Shown: positions 44,905-55,834 of the stretch, in pieces
How positions within the stretch are numbered: position 1 is the stretch's first letter
Layout of the letters: every line of letters begins with the position of its first letter
NCBI GenBank assembly: GCA_012861695.1
Contig: JAAOOA010000152.1
Span: 1-64,000, forward strand
Direction: 5' to 3'
DNA from: Trematomus loennbergii
Taxonomy: Eukaryota; Chordata; Actinopteri; Perciformes; Nototheniidae
DNA: 64,000 bases
The notes under the pieces: generated by a model
What the model saw: only the letters and a program-made list of their open reading frames with translations
The model's database searches: none
Told to the model about the DNA's origin: nothing
Made by a program: the position numbers and the translations under genes

Positions 44905-47209
44905 ATAAAAATACAATATTTTTGCAAAGAAAAATAATGTTACCTCAGCACTCAGCAATTTAGGGTATTTCAGCTGGTTGTTGAGTTTTTTCATTCACAA
45001 TTTGTTTGGTTCAGTCTCACGGTTCTCATCACAGACAATGTTAGCAACAAGCTAATTAGCATGATGGAGCATTGAGCAGCTAAAGAGTTAGACATTTCCC
45101 AAAGAGGGGTTGGTGCACGGAGAAAAGTGAAATGTTGACTTAAATGATTTAAATGTACTATGTCAACAGATTTCACATAACTGTATGAGGTTAGTTGAAT
45201 AATATTAAATTGAACCTATTTAAACGTAATATTATTGCTTTCAGTTAAGCGATAATATATCGATGTTGTGTTTACAGCCTCTTGTGCTGTGAAATAATCT
45301 GTAAATGTAACTTCAGACTGAATTCAGGGTACGTGTTACCAAATAAATTTCATCTGTGAAACAGGTAAAAAAAACAGTTTTTATGATCATTTTGGAAAGA
45401 TACCTTTTTTCAGTCAAAATGTGGAAAACAGTTATACAACAAGCCTGAAGTCATGTAGTGTACTTCAGCTTCTTGGTGCTTTTATGAACATGACAACAAT
45501 AAACACAGACAAAAAACCAAGCTAAACTTTTCCCCTCAACCTGTTTCACAGATACAAATATATAAATAAGGAACTTCATAAGATGTTCCCCAAACCTTTT
45601 GTTCCCCTTGTATTCATTCATGAACACAGGAGAGAAAACTATTTGAACGGACTTGAAAAGATTGATCATCACAAGCAAGAACGTAGCTCCATTTTTGTAT
45701 CAGTCCTACAGGAAATGCTCAAAACAAGACCTGGTATTGATAGTATTGATGCTTCAGGTATTGATCCACCCAACCTTTCAATAGAAGGTCTGACTCACGT
45801 GAGCAGAGAGAGGATTTGAAGCCTGGAGCTCGGCGGCTAAAAACAACTCAGCTTTAAGTTCAGGGCCGGCCCTTTCAGCTCAGCTGTCTGGGTAAAGTTG
45901 ACTTGGTTGGTGACATTTCATCTACATGAGTAGCATAATTATCTACAAATAATGATCAAATAAGTCAGCTGCCAGTCTCGCAGTCTGATGGGATGTAGCA
46001 GTGGAGGCCGTGATGAATATATATTTCTCCCGTCCTTGCCTCTGCAGCTCCCTATCAGCTACTTCACACTAGCTGGAGAGAAACAGAGGTGATGCACTCA
46101 CAGTATGGATTGAGAGTGCAGTAACGTGGCAGATGAGTGCCAGCGAGACTCCAGGACCCTCTGCGCTGCCCTCTCAGGACTCGGCTCTGCTGATTGGTTG
46201 ATGTTCATGCCAGATGCTGCAGGTGCTTCATGGGATGGCTGCCTATCTGTTACAGTAGCCGGGAAGATTCAACTTCCGGTTATTCCTTTCACAGAACAGC
46301 CGTCAGCGAGAGTTAGTCTTATGGGTTTTATAGAGATTTAGGGGAATATATGAAGTTGTAGGATAAGCATTACTAAGCTTTAGAGTACTGAGAGCGATCT
46401 ACCATTACGTTACGTCATATACAGCGTGTTGAGAAGCTTCAGACTGTAGGCCTTCAGACTTTAGATCAAATCAAACTTTAAAAAAATCAAAAGCCCCAGG
46501 TAATGGATAACAAGTAACACATCTTGTGATTGATAAAAACACTGAACACCAACAGAAGTCAATAAACACAGGACTGAGTACAACAAGGATTCAACTCTAT
46601 TAAAAGACAAATGAAAAAGCACATCTTCTCTACTTGCTGTCATCCACACACTCCTGAATCCGCAACTTTTACAACGGCAACCGAACCACGTTACAACTGA
46701 AGGTGGGAGACCTTGAATCACAGTACTAAGACTGCATGTTAATAGTGACTTAAAGCACTTCTTTGATGATCCCATTTCCAGAGTTAGGAAGTCATTCTTC
46801 ATTGTTCAAGAGATTCAAGTTGTACTGTGGAAACAACATGGAACAAAACACGTGTTCACATTTATTTATCAGAGAAACAACATTCGTATATACGCACACA
46901 TACTGAAACTAGAGGATTCCGCTGTCTGTGTGGAAGCTTTTAGCAAAGGAAATGGACATGTGAGACATTGATATGAACAACTTCGTCTTATCATTTGATG
47001 ACTCCATGAGTGCAGCATGTGTCCTGTAGAGCTGAGGTCAGTAACATCACTGAGAGCTGTTAGAGAGAAGTGTAGTAGGTCGGACAGCACTATCAATCCT
47101 GTATGTACAGTCACATAGAATCTATGTTTCTATGTCATAACTCTTAGTGTTATTTTGATGTATCAAACTCTAAGGAGTGATTCTGTAAAGAGGCCGTCTG
47201 AACATCACT
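44905..47209. other. Non-coding; contains a partial palindromic MITE copy
   Basis: No exon is convincing. A half copy of the palindromic MITE family lies at 45121-45250 (gaaatgttgactt, then gtcaacagatttcacataac, then gtatgaggttagttgaa). The rest is AT-rich. Confidence 0.45.
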
Positions 47210-47666
47210 GGGTGCGTCTCACTTCGGTTATTTTCATTATCCTCGCTCCTCAGGCTCGGTATCATCGGAAGTTGATTAGTCTGCGCCATCTTGAGTAGCG
47301 TCCCAGTGGCCTTATTTTTGCCGGAGGATCGAGGAGCGATAAGGGGGAGCGATAATCGAGGAACTACCAGACCATCCTCCGGTGAAATCCTCAGACACTC
47401 GCCCCGCCCCTTACACTGATTGGACGATGCAGCGCATGCACTGATCTGGCTGCTGTCAGACGATCAGCTGTGCGGCGTCATCACAAACGGACGTCGCTTC
47501 ACGTGACCCCCGGAGGAAAGGATCCCATTGCTCTTAAAACTCATTTCCCTGCTTCTCGTGGTTTCCTTGCGTCTCTCCATGCTTCCCTGGTGGGAGGGAC
47601 TAGTCGCAGGGAAACGACGCAAGTTAGGGACGCAAGGAATCCATTTAACCAAAGTGAGATGCAGCT
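47210..47666. mobile_element. MITE with GGGTGCGTCTCAC termini
   Basis: Left end GGGTGCGTCTCACTTCGGTT; the right end, read as its complement, is AGCTGCATCTCACTTTGGTT. That gives inverted repeats with four or five mismatches. Flanking ACT at 47207-47209 and 47667-47669 fits a 3-bp target duplication. Interior: ccggaggatcgaggagcgat and a GC-rich block. Related to the element at 28270-28650. Confidence 0.7.
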
Positions 47667-47669
47667 ACT

Positions 47670-49102
47670 GAACCCAGTCTCTAATGCAGCAGCACAGTGC
47701 AGGCTTCTGCCTTCAGACCAAAATTAAACGGCCATGAAAAATCATCTCTCCATGGCCAATATGCACAAACTAATGATGAAAATGTATGTTTCTTAAGTTG
47801 CCTGTTGAGGCACAATGTCAGTTTTCAGTGCTGTCCCTGGGGAAGGATATTACTCTTCTGCTTCATTTCATGTGACGTGCGGCGCTGTTCATCTTTTCTC
47901 TCCACACCCTTATCACTAAGCTTCTTCTGTATATGAATTATAGTAAAGGAAAACACATGAATTGAAATGCAATTAAGTAGGTCCAATCATCATTTAATAC
48001 AACTAAAAATGAAAAACTAAAGACTAATCTAACGCTGCCCCTGGTTGGCAGTACTTTCATATTCAGCTCACAGATATGAGAGTGTTGTATTCTCACTTAA
48101 CTAAACTGTTTTTATTCAGTCTCATCAATCTGTTTCAGATGTGTCTCTGCCTGCTGTTTATCAGAGATGTCCCTATCCAGCACCTTTACAGATACTTATA
48201 GCAAAAAGGTATTGAATCAAAGAAGTATACTTCTTAGCTAATAAGCCAGATCTCTTCCCCAGGAGTCACAGGAGACCAAAACAGAGAATAAGTGAGTCAT
48301 ATCCAACTTTCCCATTGGTTTCAAAACAATGATGCAATGGTTCAATCATTGAACCAAACGCTCATGTTTAAGTTGAAACATGCAAAGCCTTTTTCTAGAC
48401 AGAAGAACACGTCCACAGATGTAAGCTGGCTTTCACTAATGACATTTCTTATTCTCAGCGTCAAACACCAGCAGCCATCTCTGGACAGGCTGTGGTGCTG
48501 TTCTGAAATAATTGATATTCTGCACTGATGGAAGGTGTCACATTTGTCAGTAAGAAATGAAAGCAGTGCCACAATAACCTGGAGACAGCACTGGATGTGA
48601 CTGTACGCTTCTCAGCTGTCTCTTCTTCTTCTTCTTCTTCTTCTCCTTCTTCTTCTTCTTCTCTTCTTCGCTGCGCTGGATTGGTTCTCCTGATGAACTG
48701 GATGTTTCCTTTTCAGTCAGTCTGAAGGACACAGCGCAAATCAAATTCTCAACTTTAATGAGTTTAAAGCAGCACGGGAACCAATTACATCATGAAGCTC
48801 AAGGTGCTGATAGCTCATTACACAGAGAGGATACACTCATGAGCAGAGGCTTCTCCTCAGACAGCACACCTGACTGAGGAGCATCATACTCACACCGATG
48901 GTAAATACACCCGTCAGAGGAAACAGGGAGACCTTTGAGACCTAAAGATTCACTGCGTTAGCAAAAACTAATACTCCTAACTCTGAAACACACACACATT
49001 GCAGCAGCTGCATAGCCCTGTCTGTATCTGTAATGAGGAGTAAAGCTGTGTGTGTATTAGTTTCAAAACCCTGTAATAAGAACACACTGCTTTTCAAAGC
49101 TA
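47670..49102. other. Non-coding, with a TTC microsatellite
   Basis: Includes an imperfect (CTT)n tract at about 48623-48669. No gene or bounded transposon recognised. Confidence 0.45.
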
Positions 49103-49322
49103 CACTGAAAAAACTGAAACGTTGACATTAATTAAACGTATTGTGTCAACATATTTCACATAACTGTACTACATGTAGGTTAGTTGAAGAAATAATATTA
49201 CATTTAAATAAAAAACATTAGGTTCAACTTCATATTTTTGCTTTCTACTAACTTAAAAAAGTTATGTGAAATCTGTTGACATAATACATTTAATTAAAGT
49301 CAACGTTTCAGTTTTTTCAGTG
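49103..49322. mobile_element. Palindromic MITE family, best full copy B
   Basis: Left CACTGAAAAAACTGAAACGT and right acgtttcagttttttcagtg are perfect inverted repeats that continue inward (ttgac-aattaa, gtgtcaaca), so the single strand could fold into a long hairpin of about 100 bp per arm. Length 220 bp; no coding. Target duplication unclear. Confidence 0.88.
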
Positions 49323-50499
49323 TTTGGATTGATAAACATGTGACAAACATCTGCTCAAATGTGTAATAAGTTATTTTGAGCATGTAATTGAATGTTATAT
49401 CATATACTGCCAAATAATTGTTCCTCTGTTGAAACTTTAAGAGTCTATCAGATGATTTACACCATGAATAACTAGCTCCATGGTAACCAAGTTAGCATTG
49501 CTAGCCATTCTTAATGGGAACTATTAGGAAGGTTAGCCCACATCTATGATCCAACAGTTAGACTGCTAACTTGTACCTGTAACGGTACATGGGACAAATG
49601 ATTCTTAGGTCTGCTTGAATAGCTCAAAGCCTGATGTAGGAAGTTTGTTAGGTCATTAATGTTGAAAGTGTGTGCTCCTTATTTAAGACAGATCAGCTTG
49701 AGACCTAAGTGATGGAATGCAGCTACCTTATTCAGAGAAAATATGCCCGTTAAAAAGTGTCTTTGTACTCCCAAGTGCGGGGCAAAAAACCCCAACGTGG
49801 CTCATCTTTTGTGCACGTCTCTAAACAGCGCTGAAACTGAGGAACTAGCACAGAAGGCTCTGGGGAAAAATACAATTGTATGCACACCTCCATACCAGAC
49901 AGAACACGTGGTAATGTGTAGCTCATTTTACAATTAACATCACAAGCATCTACAAGGAAAACTTTATTGCTCACTGTGTTAATATAATGTAAATGTATGC
50001 AGTGTATTGATGTCTGGCATCCTTTAAACTGGACTGCACCACGGCAGGGCCCAGGTGAACTGGGACCTCTCCAAGTATAGTCCACACTCCATATTTAGGT
50101 CTGTTCGGGGACTTGAACCAGCAACCCTACGGCTCCCAGTCCAAGCCCCTACTGACTAATCTCCTGTTATTCCCTTTGTCTCCAACTACTTCTTCATATT
50201 TATTAAAGCCCAAAATGCCACAAAAGGAAGTAGAATAGACAGACAGCCCAGACCTCCTTGCCCTACCTCGCCGTGTTCACAGAAGTGAAAAATAATGAGT
50301 ATATCCGTGCTTCTGATGTCAGGCTTCCTAGACAGAACCCAAGAGCAGACACTGGGACAAGCAGATGGTTGAAAATGTAAGTGGATTTATTGAAACAATC
50401 GGCTGAGGTAGTGGTGATGGGGAAAATGGATCCGGGGAGGAGTGGGCTGGCAGGCTGGAGGAGATTCTCCTGGAGACAACAGAGAGTTGGTGTTATAAG
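49323..50499. other. Non-coding; SINE-like fragment at about 49985-50165
   Basis: On the minus strand, gggttgctggttcaagtccc and gagaggtcccagttcacctg recall the body of fish tRNA-like retroposons. No complete head or tail. The last ~200 bp (ggatttattgaaacaa and following) belong to another dispersed repeat that continues to the right of the hAT insertion. Confidence 0.45.
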
Positions 50500-51291
50500 T
50501 AGTGATGTTACGTATTGCGCCGAGGCTTCGGAGCGTGTGTCGAGTAATCCCCGAAGCTTTTGTGAAGCATGTATCGAGGCTTGTATCGTTTTGGGCCAGT
50601 GACGTCATCGATGACAAACGAAGCCTCGCTGTCTGTCGATACCACGTGACTGCTTCAGAAAGCGATTCAGATCGGTTGAACCGTTGAACCACAACGCTCA
50701 TAATACCCATGGATGTATAATAAGAACCATATTACCCCTCCTGTACCCGGGTCCGCTGGTGACACGATGGAATTAAAAGAGCTCAGACCCTCACTTATAT
50801 AGAGGTCGGAACATGTCATAAGTATAAATAGATACAAGCATAAATAAATGTAGGAATAAAACATGAATAAATAAATGAATAAATATGGTGTAGTGTTTTC
50901 ACGGAGTTTCAGCGTGTGTGCTGTGGCTCAGCTGGAAAGCAGTTGACTCACGACCGCAGGGTCCCTGGTTCAACGACTGAACAATACCAGTTACCAGCCT
51001 CCTTAGGCTTTTCAATCACAATCATTCAACTGGAATAAAAACAATATTGTTACCATGAAAATATGATTTTATGTTCGTTGTTAGAGTTATTCTAAGGCTT
51101 TACTCATTGGGAACTCGGTATGAGATAGAGCACACTATTGAGATCTCAAATCTGCCTGTTTTACACAATTTGACCAACAGGGGGTTTGTGTTCAAATGAA
51201 GCCCATGATGAAGCCTCATGAGATGAAGCCTTTGCGAACCAATTGGCTGGAAAGCTTCAAAGCTTCATAAGGCTTCATCTCGCCATCACTA
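50500..51291. mobile_element. hAT-like element containing a tRNA-like head
   Basis: Starts TAGTGATGTTACG and ends GCCATCACTA. The 8-mers gttataag at 50492-50499 and 51292-51299 are identical, so the boundaries are firm. At 50920-50980 is a tRNA-like block: gtggctcagctggaaagcag (A box) and ctggttcaacgac (B box). Left-end tandem motifs gaggcttcggagc and right-end aagcttcaaagcttcataag are weakly related. No transposase. Confidence 0.9.
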
Positions 51292-51299
51292 GTTATAAG

Positions 51300-51683
51300 G
51301 CAGACAGGCAAAAATGTACTTTTAACAGACTGGCAAAAATGCTAGTTTCTAAAGCTGGAAGCGTGGCACACAACAAACCATGTATAGCAACGATCCGGCA
51401 GGGACAGCAGGCTTAAATACTGGAGCTGGCTTGATTGCAGGGCAGTGTGTTGATTGCTGATTTGGTCCAGGTGAGTACAAGCAGAGAGAAGACAGGAGGG
51501 GAAGGGGGAAAACAGACACAACCAAACCACACCACACAAGCCCCGTCATTCATACTGAAAGCAGAAAGATCAGATAAAACACACTCATACCATGCATACA
51601 TGAGTCAAGGAGGAGGACCCATGACATCTGATCCCTTCCAAAAGTTGGTTCTTCCTTATCCCATGCTACACCCTTCAATACAT
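51300..51683. other. Dispersed repeat continuing from left of the hAT element
   Basis: ggcagacaggcaaaaatgta through ttgattgctgatttggtcc resembles the end of a repeat whose other part lies at about 50300-50499. A similar phrase, caggtgcacacaatcagcag, recurs in the other orientation at 63857-63876. No gene. Confidence 0.35.
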
Positions 51684-52150
51684 TACATTCATTTAGCTGA
51701 CGCTTTTATCCAAAGCGACTTACAATGACCAATGACAGGGACATTCTCCCTGGAGCAACTAAGGGCTAAGTGCCTTACTCAAGGGCACACTAGTGGTGTG
51801 TTCCAGACGGGATTTCAAATCAAATAAAATCAAATCAGGTTTTATTTATATAGCACATTTAAAAGCGATTTTTGGTCGAGCCAAAGTGCTGTACATGTAA
51901 TAAAAACATTACTACAATCACAATAAAAGACAATAAATTACAACAGATATATATAAAATAAAATTAAAAAAACCTCAAGGAACAGTCAGGAGTCGTGCTC
52001 CGCTCTAACTAGAAAGCCAGAGAGAAGAATGTGTTTTTAGTGTAGATTTAAAAACCCCTAGGGTCTGGGCCGACCTCACATGGAGGGGCAGATTTGAACT
52101 CACAACCTTCCGATCTTCAGCCCACCTCACTATCCATTAGACCACCACTA
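51684..52150. mobile_element. SINE-like repeat split by a second retroposon tail
   Basis: cgcttttatccaaagcgact followed by tacaatgacc and gtgccttactcaagggcaca (51701-51788) is the well-known fish repeat body. Its other end, gatttgaactcacaaccttc and ccattagaccacca, appears only at 52091-52148. Between them, at about 51818-52086, sits an inserted tail with tcaggttttatttatatagc and gccaaagtgctgtacatgta, as in many fish LINE or SINE 3' ends. The phrase gatttcaaa/gatttgaa on both sides may be the target duplication. Confidence 0.65.
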
Positions 52151-52892
52151 TCCCTTCGCCCAAGTTACAGAGAATACTGGCCAGTTTTTTTGTTTGTTAC
52201 TAACAAACAAACCAACACATAACCTCCTTGTCAGAGGTAAGGAGCAAGCCTAACTGATTGCCAATAACTCCTACAGTATTAATAATAGCAAAAGGGTGGC
52301 TTTAAACACAAACTACAAATGTACGGAAAGTGAACGTATTGTTTGCTGCCTGAAGCGGATTAACAACCCTGTTAACTCTTCCCAATCTGCTATGCAATAA
52401 TGCAGCACCACTCCATTGATTGGACCTTATTATGAGTGTGTATTGGCGTGCAGTTGAACCTGTGTGTAACCTCTGCTCTCCACGCTCCTCATGCTGAGCA
52501 CAGTCATTTACCCGTCCAAACAACACGTCCAGGCTCTATTATGGCTTTTAGCCGTTGGTCTGCAAAAAACGTTGAGTCACGTGGCTGTGGAGGGTTTAAG
52601 GGGAACTTCTGAGTGATAGTAATGAGCTCGAGGAGACAGCGGCGCTGCGCTTTGTTGCCGGCAAGACGTCCAATTATCAGTCTGCACCTGTCGAAGTGGG
52701 TCGCAGCGCCTTCAGATGGAGCGCTGCAGTCCCACCTCTGCTTCCTGTACGTCCTCCACTCTGTGAGAGGCTACAAAGAGCTCAATGAAAGGCTTCATTC
52801 ACTCCCTCTGAGTTGTTGACACTCGGACTTCTTCCTTAATGCTTCTGTTCACTAGAGAATGACTGAAATCAGTTTGCACTGAAAGAAACTGA

Positions 52893-53081
52893 TTTCACTG
52901 AAAAAACTGTAATAAATGTATTATGTCATGTATGAGGTTAGTTGAAAGCAATAATATTAGGTTTAAATGACAAATAATAGGTTCAACTCATTATTATTGC
53001 TTTCAACTAACCTAATACAGTTATTTGGAATCTGTTGACATAACACATTTAATTACAGTCATTGTTACATTTTCAGTGTAA
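52893..53081. mobile_element. Palindromic MITE family, copy C
   Basis: cactgaaaaaactgtaataa at the left, cattgttacattttcagtgt at the right, with the family core ggttagttgaaagcaataat and its inverted counterpart attattgctttcaactaacc, giving a near-complete hairpin. Confidence 0.82.
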
Positions 53082-53283
53082 TGGTGGAACCCTAACAACG
53101 TACTTTAGGTTCTGTGGACTATGATTTGATTTTGAATGGCACTGATGGAACATATTCCCTTGTCTTTAGGATATGAATACCATGTATACTCTGGAATGAA
53201 TCATTTTCATAACATGGCTAAATAAATGTGTCCCCGGTCCGTAAATGGATTCACGTCAAATATGTAACTGTAATTTGAATCCA

Positions 53284-53424
<141 letters not shown>

Positions 53425-53941
53425 GCTCTCCCCTTATTGTGTTGATAGATGATGTAATACTTGGGAGAATGTAATAAATTGTGTCTTTACATGGCGTACA
53501 AATGCAATAAAGTTTGAAGAGGCAATCAGTTCTCGACTAACATAACATTGAGTATTACATTATCTGCCATCACAGGCACGATGTAATGTTAAATGATGAG
53601 CCAGTTATACTAACATTATTAAAGGGCCACCGGTGCCATGGAATCTTTCTTTGCTTACAGACATGTCACATTTTATGTCATATTATTGGTGCTAAAACAC
53701 CGACATAATTAGCAACATTAATCATTAAACCATTTTGTGTGTGCCTAAAACACATTAAAAGTATTATTTTTCATCTTTAAAGGACAAAATGAATAACATC
53801 TTCTTAACGATGCAAAACTGTCAACAATGAGTTTCACCAATAATTAGTCACTTTCATATTTGAAGCAATTTTGTTTCAAAATGAGTGTGAATAAGGTTCT
53901 TGAAAAAAGTTAAATGTATTAAAGTGAGTTACTCTGGTGTG

Positions 53942-55118
53942 CTCCTGATGTTCAGGTGCATAAGTATGTAGTGTCTCTACTTTAAAGAGTCCTCTCCTGC
54001 TGATGTTCAGGTGCATATCAGTATGTAGTGTCTCTACTTTAAAGAGTCCTCTCCTGATGATGTTCAGGTGTATATCAGTATGTAGTGTCTCTACTTAAAG
54101 AGTCCTCTCCTGCTGATGTTCAGGTGTATATCAGTATGTAGTGTCTCTACTTTAAAGAGTCCTCTCCTGATGATGTTCAGGTGTATATCAGTATGTAGTG
54201 TCTCTACTTTAAAGAGTCCTCTCCTGCTGATGTTCAGGTGCATATCAGTATGTAGTGTATCTACTTTAAAGAGTCCTCTCCTGCTGATGTTCAGGTGCAT
54301 ATCAGTATGTAGTGTATCTACTTTAAAGAGTCCTCTCCTGCTGATGTTCAGGTGTATATCAGTATGTAGTGTCTCTACTTTAAAGAGTCCTCTCCTGATG
54401 ATGTTCAGGTGTATATCAGTATGTAGTGTCTCTACTTTAAAGAGTCCTCTCCTGCTGATGTTCAGGTGTATATCAGTATGTAGTGTCTCTACTTTAAAGA
54501 GTCCTCTCCTGCTGATGTTCAGGTGCATATCAGTATGTAGTGTCTCTACTTTAAAGAGTCCTCTCCTGATGATGTTCAGGTGTATATCAGTATGTAGTGT
54601 CTCTACTTTAAAGAGTCCTCTCCTGCTGATGTTCAGGTGTATATCAGTATGTAGTGTCTCTACTTTAAAGAGTCCTCTCCTGATGATGTTCAGGTGTATA
54701 TCAGTATGTAGTGTCTCTACTTTAAAGAGTCCTCTCCTGCTGATGTTCAGGTGCATATCAGTATGTAGTGTATCTACTTTAAAGAGTCCTCTCCTGCTGA
54801 TGTTCAGGTGCATATCAGTATGTAGTGTATCTACTTTAAAGAGTCCTCTCCTGCTGATGTTCAGGTGTATATCAGTATGTAGTGTCTCTACTTTAAAGAG
54901 TCCTCTCCTGATGATGTTCAGGTGTATATCAGTATGTAGTGTCTCTACTTTAAAGAGTCCTCTCCTGCTGATGTTCAGGTGTATCTCAGTATGTAGTGTC
55001 TCTACTTTAAAGAGTCCTCTCCTGCTGATGTTCAGGTGTATCTCAGTATGTAGTGTCTCTACTTTAAAGAGTCCTCTCCTGCTGATGTTCAGGTGTATAT
55101 CAGTATGTCGTGTCTCTA
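53942..55118. repeat. Minisatellite, 57-bp unit, with 9-unit higher-order period
   Basis: About 20.6 copies of a unit beginning tcctctcctgctgatgttca and ending ctctactttaaagag. Variants: gctgatg/gatgatg, gtgtatatc/gtgcatatc, gtgtctctac/gtgtatctac. The pair of gtgcatatc/gtgtatctac units at 54218 recurs at 54731, exactly 513 bp (9 x 57) later, and the neighbouring variant order also repeats. 57 is divisible by 3, so one frame on each strand stays open (19-residue periods MFRCISVCSVSTLKSPLLL on +); this is a by-product. Confidence 0.97.
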
Positions 55119-55798
55119 CGTCGGAGAGAAACTCAGGATTTTAGCCTTTGCAGACCATTTACATGCACACAAACCTGTCTAACACACTAAAGGGAATGGT
55201 AAACACCACAAAACATACTAGGGCCTCTGTAAGACTACATGATACCTGTTTCTTAAAGCTACAACTGAACAGATTCAGGGACATTTTCAGACTGCTGTCC
55301 CCCCCACCGGACCTCTGCACCCTGTCAGTCCCAGCACCATATGCATACAAATAGCATCCTGTATAATTTCCTAATCTCGGGCAGGATTGTGCCCTGGATT
55401 CTGTGCCACCGCGATGGATTCTTTAAATGAATTTCATATTTTCCCATTCATTGTCATACATTACATTTTCTCTGATAAAGAAGGTGGACCGGGGGCCACC
55501 ATGTTCTTAATCACTTAAATCCACATGCAATCTGGCTCAGCCATCTTAGCCAGGCCGCGGAGCCATTAGTCTCTTCTCATTTCAGGGGAGAGCTGCCAAC
55601 CCATTTGTTCCGCCGTGCTCCGCCAGATTTCCATTTCAGCAGTTTCTGCAAGAAAATGGGAAAAGTTGCAGATTAATTCAAACTAATCCTCATTTATTCC
55701 CTGTAATTACTTGTTCTGGCCTCTGACACTCTGAATGGTCGTCAGCAATAAGTTGACTTGGTATGAGTCCCATCCAATTGTTAAAGAAAACGCTCCTT

Positions 55799-55834
<36 letters not shown>

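Noticed and set aside
45583..45819. A 78-codon + strand frame starting MFPKPFVPLVFIHEH
   Set aside because: No recognised family, no splice or start support, and it lies in AT-rich sequence where frames of this size are expected by chance.
54091..55144. Frames of 240 and 342 codons on opposite strands over the 57-bp array
   Set aside because: The unit is divisible by 3 and lacks stops in one frame per strand. Both strands are open equally, there is no gene context, and the repeats are almost identical at the DNA level, including third positions.
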